This document shows, piece after piece, positions 18,431-26,763 of a stretch of 64,000 bases of DNA (the stretch's first letter is position 1; each line of letters begins with the position of its first letter). The stretch lies in contig NZ_JBLWFK010000002.1 of NCBI RefSeq assembly GCF_048323675.1, positions 1,198,636 through 1,262,635 on the forward strand. The letters are read 5' to 3'. The notes beneath the pieces are model-generated. The model saw only the letters and a list, made by a program, of their open reading frames with translations. It made no database searches and was not told the DNA's origin. Position numbers and translations under genes: made by a program. The stretch comes from Mangrovimicrobium sp048323675. Lineage in GTDB: Bacteria > Pseudomonadota > Gammaproteobacteria > Pseudomonadales > Halieaceae.

Positions 18431-20248
18431 CTACTCCTTGCGTTCCAGATCCGCTCGCAGGGAATTGACCACCCCCTGAAATACCTCGCGATTTTGCGGG
18501 CTCAGCGAAGCCAGCGTCTCATGTGCGCTGAGGATGCGCGCGCCCTGCCCCGCCGGGTCGCTGTTCACCGGCCGCAGCGGAACCATGTTATCCGGGAGGG
18601 GGACGGCAGCAGGGTTTGCATGCTTCAGGACCTCGTCCATGCTCAGCTCCTCAAAGCTCTCCCGGATATTATCGGGCAGTCGCTGCAGGGAAACGGCGTC
18701 CGGTTGCGACATCACGATCTCGTGCAGGGTGCCGAGGCAGGTGCTGTCCAGGTAGGAGCATTCTCCCAGGTCAATCGTCAGCTGGTCACAGTGCGCAAGC
18801 AGCTCGCTGGCGGTCTCGAGGAAGGCCTGGCCGCAGGTCCAGGTGGCCGCCCCGGCAATACTGATAAAGGCGTGATTGTCCCGCACGGCCTGCCGCAGTT
18901 CGGGATGGGTGGAAGGTGCCTGGACTGCCTGGCGCTCTTCGCGGGCAGGGGTGTCGTCGAACCGGCTGGCGCCCTGCCCTCGCTCGACAAGGATGACGGT
19001 AATGTCGTCACGCTCCCCGGCGGCGTCCCGGGTGGCCGCCCTGTACAGGTTGCCGGGCACATCGGCCCGGTCGACCCCTGAACACAGCGTGCCGGCCAGG
19101 TCGTCACACGAGAAGGTCTCCCCCGCCCCCAGAACCCCATCGGTGTACATGAGCAGCCGATCACCGGCTTCCAGTTGGCAGGCCCGCTCGGTGTAGCTGG
19201 CGTCGGCGTCCAGGCCCAGCGCCGGGCCGGTGCGTTCGAGCAACTGGACCTCGCCGCCCGGCGTGCTGCGGATGCAGGGCGTATGCCCGGCCGAAGCCAT
19301 CCGCAGCTCGCCAGTGTGCCGATTCACCATGACGTAGGCGGCGGTGATAAAGGTGCCGGGCGCCGACACGGTCGCGATCAGCCTGCGGTTGAGGTTTTCC
19401 AGGACCTGGTTTGGCATCAGCAGGTTGGCGTCCCGGTCGAAGAAGCTCAGGCGCAGCTTGAACAGCACCGATAGCATGGCCGCGGCAACACCGTGCCCGG
19501 AGGCGTCGGCAATCACCAGCCCCAGGTAATCGCGATTGAGTACGATGACATCGTAAAAGTCCCCGCCAACGCTGCTGCCAGAGCGGTACAGGGTCTGCAT
19601 GCACCAGCCGTCGATTGCCGGTGGTTCCTGTGGTAACAGCGCGCGCTGGATAATTTCGGCCCGGTCGAGGTCCGCCTGGATTATCCCCGCCTGCTCCTCG
19701 AGCATGCCGCAGGCCTTCTCCAGTTGATCAACTTTTTCGGCAAGCTGCGCGTTGCGCTGCTCGAGCGCGTCGTACAGCCGCTTGCGTTCACGGACCAGCT
19801 CGATCTGGTCCAGGGCATTGCGCACCGCGACCCGCACACGCTGCACTTCCGGCGGCTTTGCCAGATAGTCGAAAGCGCCGAGTTGCAGCGCATCCACGGC
19901 GGCGTCGAAGGTCTCCAGCCCGGACAACACTATCCACAGCGGCCCCGGACAGTGCTGTTGGGCCCACTTCATGAGCTCGAGGCCGCTCATCTGGGGCATG
20001 AGCACGTCGGTAACCACCACATCGACGTGCTTCTCCAGCAGCACTGCCTGCGCCGCCGCTCCGTCCGCCACCTCAATCACCTCGGCTGGATCGAGCCTGG
20101 CAAGCCCCCTGGCAACGATCTTGCGCACCATCGGGTCGTCGTCCACCACCAGCAAGGTCGCGCCGTTGGTGCGGTGTTGGTTGGCCGCGATGGTTTCGCC
20201 GGCACTATCGGAAGGCTTATTGGTCATCGCTGGAAGTATAGCGTCCAC
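18431..20248 (-). CDS. Response regulator with PP2C (SpoIIE) phosphatase and STAS domains
   Basis: 605 aa from a GTG at 20248, or 598 aa from the ATG at 20227; neither has a convincing ribosome site. Receiver domain at ~30-150 (LLVVDDDPMVRK, phospho-acceptor Asp in VVTDVLMPQMSG), coiled coil ~165-200, SpoIIE/PP2C phosphatase ~205-420 (GGDFYDVI, ADASGHGVAAAML), and a C-terminal STAS-like segment ~460-560 (LTIDLGECSYLDSTCLG). Receiver-controlled PP2C enzymes dephosphorylate STAS anti-anti-sigma factors; the fused STAS is a plausible intramolecular target. Similar logic to the Pseudomonas HptB-HsbR-HsbA pathway, with the neighbouring Hpt-containing kinase as likely input. The link is inference. 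Confidence 0.9.
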   Translation of the reverse strand: MDAILPAMTNKPSDSAGETIAANQHRTNGATLLVVDDDPMVRKIVARGLARLDPAEVIEVADGAAAQAVLLEKHVDVVVTDVLMPQMSGLELMKWAQQHCPGPLWIVLSGLETFDAAVDALQLGAFDYLAKPPEVQRVRVAVRNALDQIELVRERKRLYDALEQRNAQLAEKVDQLEKACGMLEEQAGIIQADLDRAEIIQRALLPQEPPAIDGWCMQTLYRSGSSVGGDFYDVIVLNRDYLGLVIADASGHGVAAAMLSVLFKLRLSFFDRDANLLMPNQVLENLNRRLIATVSAPGTFITAAYVMVNRHTGELRMASAGHTPCIRSTPGGEVQLLERTGPALGLDADASYTERACQLEAGDRLLMYTDGVLGAGETFSCDDLAGTLCSGVDRADVPGNLYRAATRDAAGERDDITVILVERGQGASRFDDTPAREERQAVQAPSTHPELRQAVRDNHAFISIAGAATWTCGQAFLETASELLAHCDQLTIDLGECSYLDSTCLGTLHEIVMSQPDAVSLQRLPDNIRESFEELSMDEVLKHANPAAVPLPDNMVPLRPVNSDPAGQGARILSAHETLASLSPQNREVFQGVVNSLRADLERKE

Positions 20249-20425
20249 AGGCCTCGCGCACCCGTGTTTACGCCATCCGGCCGGTACGCGAGCAAGCGCC
20301 CTGTACCCGGACAGCGCCGCGCTGCGCGGTCTACCGCAAGCCGGCGGTAGTGACCAGGAGGCGGGAACGGTGCCGGGAGGCCTGCACGGCGGGTGACATA
20401 CCGGCGCCGGCCGTCCGCGCTTTGC

Positions 20426-20926
20426 TCAATGGACGTGCCGGTAGTATTCGGCGGTGTCCGCGGCGCTGCTGATGGTGGCATAGTCCGCCTTTGCCATCAG
20501 CGACATGAAGTCACCGTGCCCCAGGTGGATCAGGTGGCGGTGGTCGCCAGCCTCCAGATAGACCTCTTCAGCGTGGCGCAGGCTGTTATCCCACACCACT
20601 TTCATACCGTAGGCCTGGCCCAGAGCCGGGACCGCACCGGGTTCGCAGTCGGGAAACAGCCCGGCCAGTTCCTCTTCGCTCACCAGCTGGTAGTGGCCCC
20701 CGTAATCCCGTTCCACCCAGTTGAGTATCAGCTGGTTGCACGCGGGAAGGATGCACATGATCACCTGGTCCTGGCTGCGGATCACCACGCCCTTGGCCAG
20801 TTGAGCCGGCGTCACATGCGCCGCGTGGGCGGTCTGCAACGAGGTGCTCGAGTGGGGGTGCGCCACCACGTCAAAGGGGATGTGCTGCGTATTCAGGTAG
20901 TTTTCAACGACGGGAGAGAGACTCAT
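20426..20926 (-). CDS. YbaK/prolyl-tRNA deacylase-like protein
   Basis: 166 aa from the ATG at 20926, which has GAGGAGG; a longer open frame reaches 21061 but has no such site. Sequence such as IPFDVVAHPHSSTSLQTAHA, AKGVVIRSQDQ and a C-terminal HLIHLGHGDFMSLM segment fits the YbaK/EbsC fold, which hydrolyses mischarged aminoacyl-tRNA or is a stand-alone relative. Substrate tRNA cannot be told from sequence. Upstream of the PP2C gene on the same strand, 177 bp apart. Confidence 0.8.
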   Translation of the reverse strand: MSLSPVVENYLNTQHIPFDVVAHPHSSTSLQTAHAAHVTPAQLAKGVVIRSQDQVIMCILPACNQLILNWVERDYGGHYQLVSEEELAGLFPDCEPGAVPALGQAYGMKVVWDNSLRHAEEVYLEAGDHRHLIHLGHGDFMSLMAKADYATISSAADTAEYYRHVH

Positions 20927-21185
20927 CAACTTGCCTCCTCTACTGGATGGACCCTTCAAGTATAGTCCCCGGCGCACGCAGTAATTAATGAGAAACCCTT
21001 CTAAGGAGGCGGGTGAATCCATCGCCCGCGCTCTATGCCAAACGGGAGCGCTACCACTCACAGCGCGCGTTCAGGAAGCGGCAGCGGTGGACACTGGTAG
21101 CGGGGGTTGCCCCGGTGCCTAGCCGCTGCCCTACCGGGCGCGAGTTCCCGCTAACCGGGAGGCGGCCGTCCCTGTTGGCGCTGCG

Positions 21186-21419
21186 TTACTCCAGCATGCG
21201 CAGGATCTGGTCCTTCAACTGCACCCGGCGCAGTTTCATCTGTTCGAAGTTCTGGTCCGACGTGGGGATATTGCGCATTTCCAGGCCCCGGACACTGTGA
21301 TCCAGCTTGTGGTATTCACTGGCGAGGCTGGCGAAGGCTGGGTCCTCCTGCTTGAGCTGCCGGATACGTTCGGCATGTTGCGGAAAATCGGTGTAGAGGC
21401 TGTGATTGAAATCGGACAT
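21186..21419 (-). CDS. DUF465 (YdcH family) small protein
   Basis: 77 aa from the ATG at 21419 with ACGGAG upstream. The core EYHKLDHSVRGLE, then the KLRRVQLKDQILRML segment, is the DUF465 signature: a short helical hairpin with a basic C-terminal helix. Function unknown in the family. Its leader contains two perfect hairpins (21456-21500), an unusual feature for so small a gene. Confidence 0.85.
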   Translation of the reverse strand: MSDFNHSLYTDFPQHAERIRQLKQEDPAFASLASEYHKLDHSVRGLEMRNIPTSDQNFEQMKLRRVQLKDQILRMLE

Positions 21420-21455
21420 GGATTGGCACTCCGTGGATTCATCGGGCATACGCCC

Positions 21456-21477
21456 GCGGCGGGGCGCACCCCGCCGC
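21456..21477 (-). promoter_or_regulatory. Perfect 9-bp stem-loop in DUF465 leader
   Basis: Arms GCGGCGGGG (21456-21464) and CCCCGCCGC (21469-21477) are perfectly complementary around a 4-base loop. It lies 37 bases before the DUF465 start. No T-run follows on either strand, so it is not a standard terminator; leader-RNA control or mRNA stabilisation is possible. Confidence 0.6.
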
Positions 21478-21482
21478 TGCCC

Positions 21483-21500
21483 GGGCCCGTTCGCGGGCCC
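21483..21500 (-). promoter_or_regulatory. Perfect 7-bp stem with loop TTCG in DUF465 leader
   Basis: Arms GGGCCCG (21483-21489) and CGGGCCC (21494-21500) close a 4-base loop that reads TTCG on the plus strand and CGAA on the minus strand. It sits 5 bases from the neighbouring 9-bp hairpin, giving two tandem stable stems in the leader of the DUF465 transcript. Confidence 0.6.
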
Positions 21501-21678
21501 TGGTAACAGTGTAGCCAATGGCCCCGCCCCCCTGCGTGCCCGGATGGTCGATCGGTAAATGGTTTTTTCGTCTAGGCATGAGTGCTGATATTCCCCATCG
21601 TTCTTTGACCCCAGTGCCGCTCCTCCGGCTGATGTCCTAAGCTGATAGGGATTCCCTCCCGCCAAGGGGGTTCGACCC

Positions 21679-23754
21679 ATGGACACGCGACATTTCGCGC
21701 CCGACAGGATTCGCAACATCGGTGTCATCGCCCATATCGACGCCGGCAAGACGACCACCACCGAGCGCATGCTGTTCTACAGCGGCTTTGCCCACAAGCT
21801 TGGCTCGGTGGACGACGGCACCACCATCACCGACTGGATGGACCAGGAGCGGGAGCGCGGTATTACCATCGTCTCCGCCGCAATCACCACGCAGTGGCGC
21901 GATCACCAGGTCAATATCATCGACACCCCCGGGCACATCGACTTTACCGCGGAAGTGCAGCGCGCCTTGCGGGTCCTGGACGGCGGGGTCGTGGTGTTCG
22001 ACGGTGTTCACGGCGTCGAGTCGCAGAGCGAAACCGTGTGGCGCCAGGCCGATCGCTACGGCGTACCGCGGGTCTGTTTTATCAACAAGATGGATCGGGT
22101 GGGAGCGGATTTCGACCATGCCCTGGCCAGCATTCGCCAGCGCCTGCACGTCGAGCCGGTGCCGGTGAACATCCCCGTGGGCCGGGAACACGATTTCACC
22201 GGCGTCATCGACCTGCTGGGCATGGAGCTGGTCAAGTGGCCCGACGCCCTCGGCGCCGATCCCGAGCGAGGCCCCCTGCCAGACGCGCTGGTTGAACAGG
22301 CGGAGACCGCGAGGCGGCAGCTGTACGAGGCGATCTGCGATACCGACGACACGCTGCTGGAACGCTACCTCGGCGACCAGGTGATTGAGCAGCCCGAATG
22401 GCGGGCGGCCCTGCGCCGGGCCACCCTGGACAATCGCCTCTACCCCGTGCTCTGCGGTGCCGCCCTGCGTAATATCGGCATCCAGCCCCTGCTCGACGCG
22501 GTGGTGGATTACCTGCCCGCGCCCCCGGAGCGGCGGGAAATCGTCGGCTACGACCCCCGCACAGGCGCCGAGGAACAATGGCCACTGAGTGCGGGAGAAC
22601 CCCTGGGCGCCCTGGTGTTCAAGACCGTCACCGACCCCTACGCCGGGCAGATGGCTTATGTCCGCGTCTATTCCGGAAAACTCCGCAGCGGTGACCAGGT
22701 ATTCAATCCGCGCACGGCCAAAAAGCTGCGCATCGGGCGCCTGGTGCGGGTGTTCGCCGACCAGCGCGAGGATATCGACTGCGTACCCGCGGGTGAAATC
22801 GATGCGGTGGTAGGGCTCAAGGAGGTGCACACCGGCGACACCCTGTGCGCCATCGACCATCCCCTGGTGCTGGAAGCCATCCAGTTTCCCGACCCGGTCA
22901 TCAACATCGCCATCGAGCCGCTGGCGGTCCGCGACCGGGACGAACTGGATCGCGCCCTGCAGGCCTTGATGGAGGAGGACCCCACCTTCCACGTGCACGT
23001 GGACGAGGACAGCGGCCAGACCATCCTGTCGGGCATGGGCGAACTGCACCTCGAGATCCTGATCGACCGGATCGAGCGCGAGCACAAGGTCCGCTTGCGC
23101 AGTGGCCCTCCGCTGGTTACCTACAAGGAGACGGTAAGCCGGCCGGTGAATCGGGTTGAGGGCCGCTATGTCCACCAGAGCGGCGGCCACGGCCAGTACG
23201 GCCACGTGGTGATCAACCTGCGCCCCGGCGCAACCGGTTCAGGCGTGGTGTTCTCCGACCGGATAAAGGGTGGTGTCATCCCCGCCGCCTTTATCCCGGC
23301 AGTGGAAAAGGGGGTGCGCGAAGGCGCCAGTACCGGCCTGATGCAGGGCCAGGAGCTGACCGATCTCGAAGTGGAACTGGTGGACGGCAGTACCCACCCG
23401 GTCGACTCCAGCGAGCTGGCCTTCAGGAATGCGGGCTTCCAGGCACTGCGCAAGGCGGCCGAAGCGGCCGGTCCGCTGCTGCTCGAGCCGGTTTGCCGGA
23501 TTGAGGTGGTCACCCCCGAGGAATACCTGGGCGATGTACTGGGCCAGCTCAACGCGCGCCGCTGCGATGTGCTCGGCACCGAGCAGCGGGCGGACGGTAC
23601 CCACGATATCCAGGGCATGGTGCCGTTGTCGGAAATGTTCGGCTATGCCACCGACCTGCGCTCCGCCACCCAGGGCCGGGCGCTGTTTACCCTGGAGTTC
23701 GATCACTACAGCCCGGTGCCGGAGCGGCTGGTGGGAAAGCTCCGGCGGGCCTAG
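21679..23754 (+). CDS. Elongation factor G paralogue (EF-G2-like)
   Basis: 691 aa, close to the normal ~700 for EF-G. All GTPase motifs are intact: AHIDAGKTTT, RGITI, DTPGH and NKMD, with GAALRNIG in the G5 place. Domain IV carries GGHGQYGHVVI. It lies far from any rpsL-rpsG-tuf context in this window, so it is probably a second EF-G copy rather than the main housekeeping one; the main copy is not visible here. Translocase, recycling or stress-specific roles are all possible. Followed 99 bp later by a P-type ATPase gene on the same strand. Confidence 0.9.
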   Translation: MDTRHFAPDRIRNIGVIAHIDAGKTTTTERMLFYSGFAHKLGSVDDGTTITDWMDQERERGITIVSAAITTQWRDHQVNIIDTPGHIDFTAEVQRALRVLDGGVVVFDGVHGVESQSETVWRQADRYGVPRVCFINKMDRVGADFDHALASIRQRLHVEPVPVNIPVGREHDFTGVIDLLGMELVKWPDALGADPERGPLPDALVEQAETARRQLYEAICDTDDTLLERYLGDQVIEQPEWRAALRRATLDNRLYPVLCGAALRNIGIQPLLDAVVDYLPAPPERREIVGYDPRTGAEEQWPLSAGEPLGALVFKTVTDPYAGQMAYVRVYSGKLRSGDQVFNPRTAKKLRIGRLVRVFADQREDIDCVPAGEIDAVVGLKEVHTGDTLCAIDHPLVLEAIQFPDPVINIAIEPLAVRDRDELDRALQALMEEDPTFHVHVDEDSGQTILSGMGELHLEILIDRIEREHKVRLRSGPPLVTYKETVSRPVNRVEGRYVHQSGGHGQYGHVVINLRPGATGSGVVFSDRIKGGVIPAAFIPAVEKGVREGASTGLMQGQELTDLEVELVDGSTHPVDSSELAFRNAGFQALRKAAEAAGPLLLEPVCRIEVVTPEEYLGDVLGQLNARRCDVLGTEQRADGTHDIQGMVPLSEMFGYATDLRSATQGRALFTLEFDHYSPVPERLVGKLRRA

Positions 23755-23853
23755 TCGCCCTGTTCAATTCCGGGTGAAAATGAGCGGGTTTACGGTGCCT
23801 GTAAATCGGGTGCACCGGCCCATGCTCCATTTTACCTCCGGGGAAACGACAGG

Positions 23854-26628
23854 GTGACACAGGACGCAAGCAAGGGCTATCCCGCTACCGACCAGCTGCT
23901 CACGCAGGCAGCCCACCTGCTGCCCGTGGAAGAGCTCCTGTCGCAACTGGGCAGTGACGCAGCGCAGGGCCTGACCGCCGGGGAAGTCGCCAGGCGGCAG
24001 GCGCGCTTCGGACCCAACCTGCTCGAAGAGACCGGCCGCCAGCCCTTTTACCGCCTGGTGCTGCACCAGTTTCGCGACCTCCTGATCCTGGTGCTGTTCG
24101 TCGCCGCGGGCCTGGCCTGGTATCTCGGCGATACCCGCGGCGCGACCGTGCTGCTGATGATTATCCTGGTCAACGCCGCGATCGGACTGTACCAGGAGTA
24201 TCACGCCGAGGCCCTGCTGGAAAAATTGAAATCGATGATCAGCGGTAAAGCCCGGGTGGTGCGTGACGGGGAAACCCGGGAAATAGAGGCGCAGGACCTG
24301 GTGCCGGGGGACATCGTACTGCTGGAGGAAGGGGCCGCAATCCCGGCGGACCTGCGCCTGCTCGAGGCGCGCGAACTGGCCACCAACGACTTCATGCTCA
24401 CCGGGGAATCGGTACCGCAGAGCAAGGACCCGACCCTCCGGCCAGGCGCGCAGGCTGCCCTTTCCGACCGGGATAACCTGGTTTTCATGGGCACCAGCGT
24501 GGCCCGCGGCAGCGCGCGAGGTGTCGTCGTCGCCATCGGGATGACCAGCGCGATCGGCGAGATAGCCGGGATCGGCCAGACCATCCAGCGCGACCTGTCG
24601 CCCCTGCAGCGGGAGATGAACGCACTCGCGGGGATGCTGACGCGCATGGCCGGTGTGATCGCACTGGCCCTCTTCGCGATCAACGTCTTGCTGCGGGCGG
24701 ACGAATTCGCCGACACAGCGGCCCTGGTCAATGCCAGCGCACTGTTCGCCATCGGCGTGGCGGCGGCCTGTGTTCCCCAGGGACTGCCGGCGCAGATCAC
24801 CGTGGCGCTCTCATTGGGCGTCGGACGACTGGCGCGTGAAAATGCGGTGGTCAAACGCCTTTCCGCGGTGGAGACCCTGGGCTGTACCACAGTCATCTGC
24901 TCTGACAAGACCGGCACCATCACAGAAAACCAGATGACCATCGTCCGGGGCTGGAGGAATGGCCACTGCTACGAGGTCAGCGGGGGAGGCTACGACCCGC
25001 AAGGCGAAATTCACGAAAACGGACAGCCACTCGCGGAACGTGAGCTGGAAGGCGCAAAGCATTTTTTCCAGCACGGCCTGCTGGCCAGTAACGGGCGCAC
25101 CCACCCGCCGGACGAAGGCCACCCGGACTGGTACGCCCTGGGCGACCCCACCGAGGCCGCCTTTACCCCACTGGCGATCAAGGCCGGGCTGGACCCCGAG
25201 GAACGCTTCGAGGGCTTCCCCCTGCTGGCCGAACTGGCCTTCGACAGCCGGCGCAAACGCATGACCCTGGTGCGACGCCACAAAGGCAAGACCATCGGCT
25301 ACATGAAAGGCGGGACACTGGCGGTACTCGAGGCCTGTAGCCATTACCAGAGCGACGGCGACATCCTGCCCCTCGACGCAGGATTGCGTGCAACGATCGA
25401 ACAACAGATGGAGGCCTACAGCGCTGAATCACTGCGCGTGATCGCCCTCGCCTATCGCGACTTCCCGCCTGAACAGCGCGAATTTTCGGTCGAGGAATCG
25501 GAGCGGAATTTCGTCTTTGCCGGCCTGGTCGCCATGCTCGACCCGCCCCGCGAGGGCGTGCGCAGGGCCCTCGAGGAAGTGCGCGGCGCCCGGGTACGCA
25601 TGTTCATGCTGACCGGCGACAGCCCGATCACCGCCACCGCCATCGGCGAACGCATCGGCATGCCCGACGGCGCTGTGCTCACCGGCGACGAACTCTCGCG
25701 AATGCCGGACCACGAGCTGCAGCGGGCGCTGGGCGGCGAATCGCTGATCCTCTCCCGCGTCTCGCCGCAGGACAAATACCGCGTGGTCAAACTGCTCAAA
25801 GCCATGGGCGAGGTGGTTGCGGTGACCGGCGACGGGGTCAACGACACCCTGTCCCTGAAGAGCGCGAACATCGGCGTAGCTATGGGCGAACAGGGTTCGG
25901 ATGTCGCCAGGGAAGCGGCCGAGGTCGTGCTCACCGACGACGATCTCACCACACTGGTCGTCGCGGTGCGCGAGGGCCGCACCATCTTCCAGAATCTGAA
26001 GAATGTGATTCTCTCCTCGATCACCTCCAACATCGGCGAATTGAGCTGCGTTTGCCTGGGCTTCGCCGGGGCGGCCGCGGGACTGCCGATTCCCCTCACC
26101 GCGGTGCAGATCCTGTCGGTGGACCTGATCGGGGAAATGCTGCCGCTGATGGCGCTGACCTTCGACCGCGCGGAACGGGAGCTGATGCACCAGGCGCCGC
26201 GCAAACTGGGCGCGCATATCATCGACCGTCCGCGACTGCTGGAACTCATCTTCTTCGGCAGCCTGATGGGACTGGGGAGCTATTTCAGTTTTTACATGGT
26301 ACTGGGTACCGGCGGCAGTACGGAAATGGCGCAGGCAGGGGCCTTCCTCGGCATCGTCCTGGTGCAGTACGTCAATATTCTCTCGCGGCGCAGCGCCGAT
26401 TCGATTTTCAGTGCCCACCTGTTTACCAACCGGGCCCTGTGGCTGTCCCTGCTGTTTTCCTTTGCGCTGGTGGCGATCATCACCAGCGTTCCGCAAATCG
26501 GCCAGTGGTTCGATTTTCAGTCCTTGCGCCTGCACGACTGGACCTGGCCAGTCATCGCCGCGCTGGGTTACCTGGGCGTGATGGAAGTCAAGAAACGCGT
26601 GCTGAATCCCACGTCTAAAGCACACTGA
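23854..26628 (+). CDS. P2-type cation-transporting ATPase with altered transport site
   Basis: 924 aa from a GTG. Domains in order: N-terminal cation-ATPase segment, TM1-2, actuator with TGES, TM3-4, P-domain aspartate D351 in CSDKTGT, nucleotide domain, TGDGVND hinge, TM5-10. Against Ca2+/Na+ pumps the TM4 motif PEGLP reads PQGLP (Q309), and the TM6 site (N-L-V-T-D in SERCA) reads D757-L-I-G-E761, while TM5 keeps SNIGE. These are the residues that coordinate the ion, so the cargo may differ from calcium. Between the EF-G paralogue and a kinase fusion gene on the same strand. Confidence 0.88.
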   Translation: MTQDASKGYPATDQLLTQAAHLLPVEELLSQLGSDAAQGLTAGEVARRQARFGPNLLEETGRQPFYRLVLHQFRDLLILVLFVAAGLAWYLGDTRGATVLLMIILVNAAIGLYQEYHAEALLEKLKSMISGKARVVRDGETREIEAQDLVPGDIVLLEEGAAIPADLRLLEARELATNDFMLTGESVPQSKDPTLRPGAQAALSDRDNLVFMGTSVARGSARGVVVAIGMTSAIGEIAGIGQTIQRDLSPLQREMNALAGMLTRMAGVIALALFAINVLLRADEFADTAALVNASALFAIGVAAACVPQGLPAQITVALSLGVGRLARENAVVKRLSAVETLGCTTVICSDKTGTITENQMTIVRGWRNGHCYEVSGGGYDPQGEIHENGQPLAERELEGAKHFFQHGLLASNGRTHPPDEGHPDWYALGDPTEAAFTPLAIKAGLDPEERFEGFPLLAELAFDSRRKRMTLVRRHKGKTIGYMKGGTLAVLEACSHYQSDGDILPLDAGLRATIEQQMEAYSAESLRVIALAYRDFPPEQREFSVEESERNFVFAGLVAMLDPPREGVRRALEEVRGARVRMFMLTGDSPITATAIGERIGMPDGAVLTGDELSRMPDHELQRALGGESLILSRVSPQDKYRVVKLLKAMGEVVAVTGDGVNDTLSLKSANIGVAMGEQGSDVAREAAEVVLTDDDLTTLVVAVREGRTIFQNLKNVILSSITSNIGELSCVCLGFAGAAAGLPIPLTAVQILSVDLIGEMLPLMALTFDRAERELMHQAPRKLGAHIIDRPRLLELIFFGSLMGLGSYFSFYMVLGTGGSTEMAQAGAFLGIVLVQYVNILSRRSADSIFSAHLFTNRALWLSLLFSFALVAIITSVPQIGQWFDFQSLRLHDWTWPVIAALGYLGVMEVKKRVLNPTSKAH

Positions 26629-26763
26629 CCGTTGACCCCGCGATTACCCATTCACCCCGGCCCGGTCTAGACTGTTCGGATGTACTAGCAACCTGGGGGC
26701 CACTACACCTGGAGACAGGTGCTGCCTCCTGCGTTTCGCCACGCCAATCCCCGGAGAAAGTTA

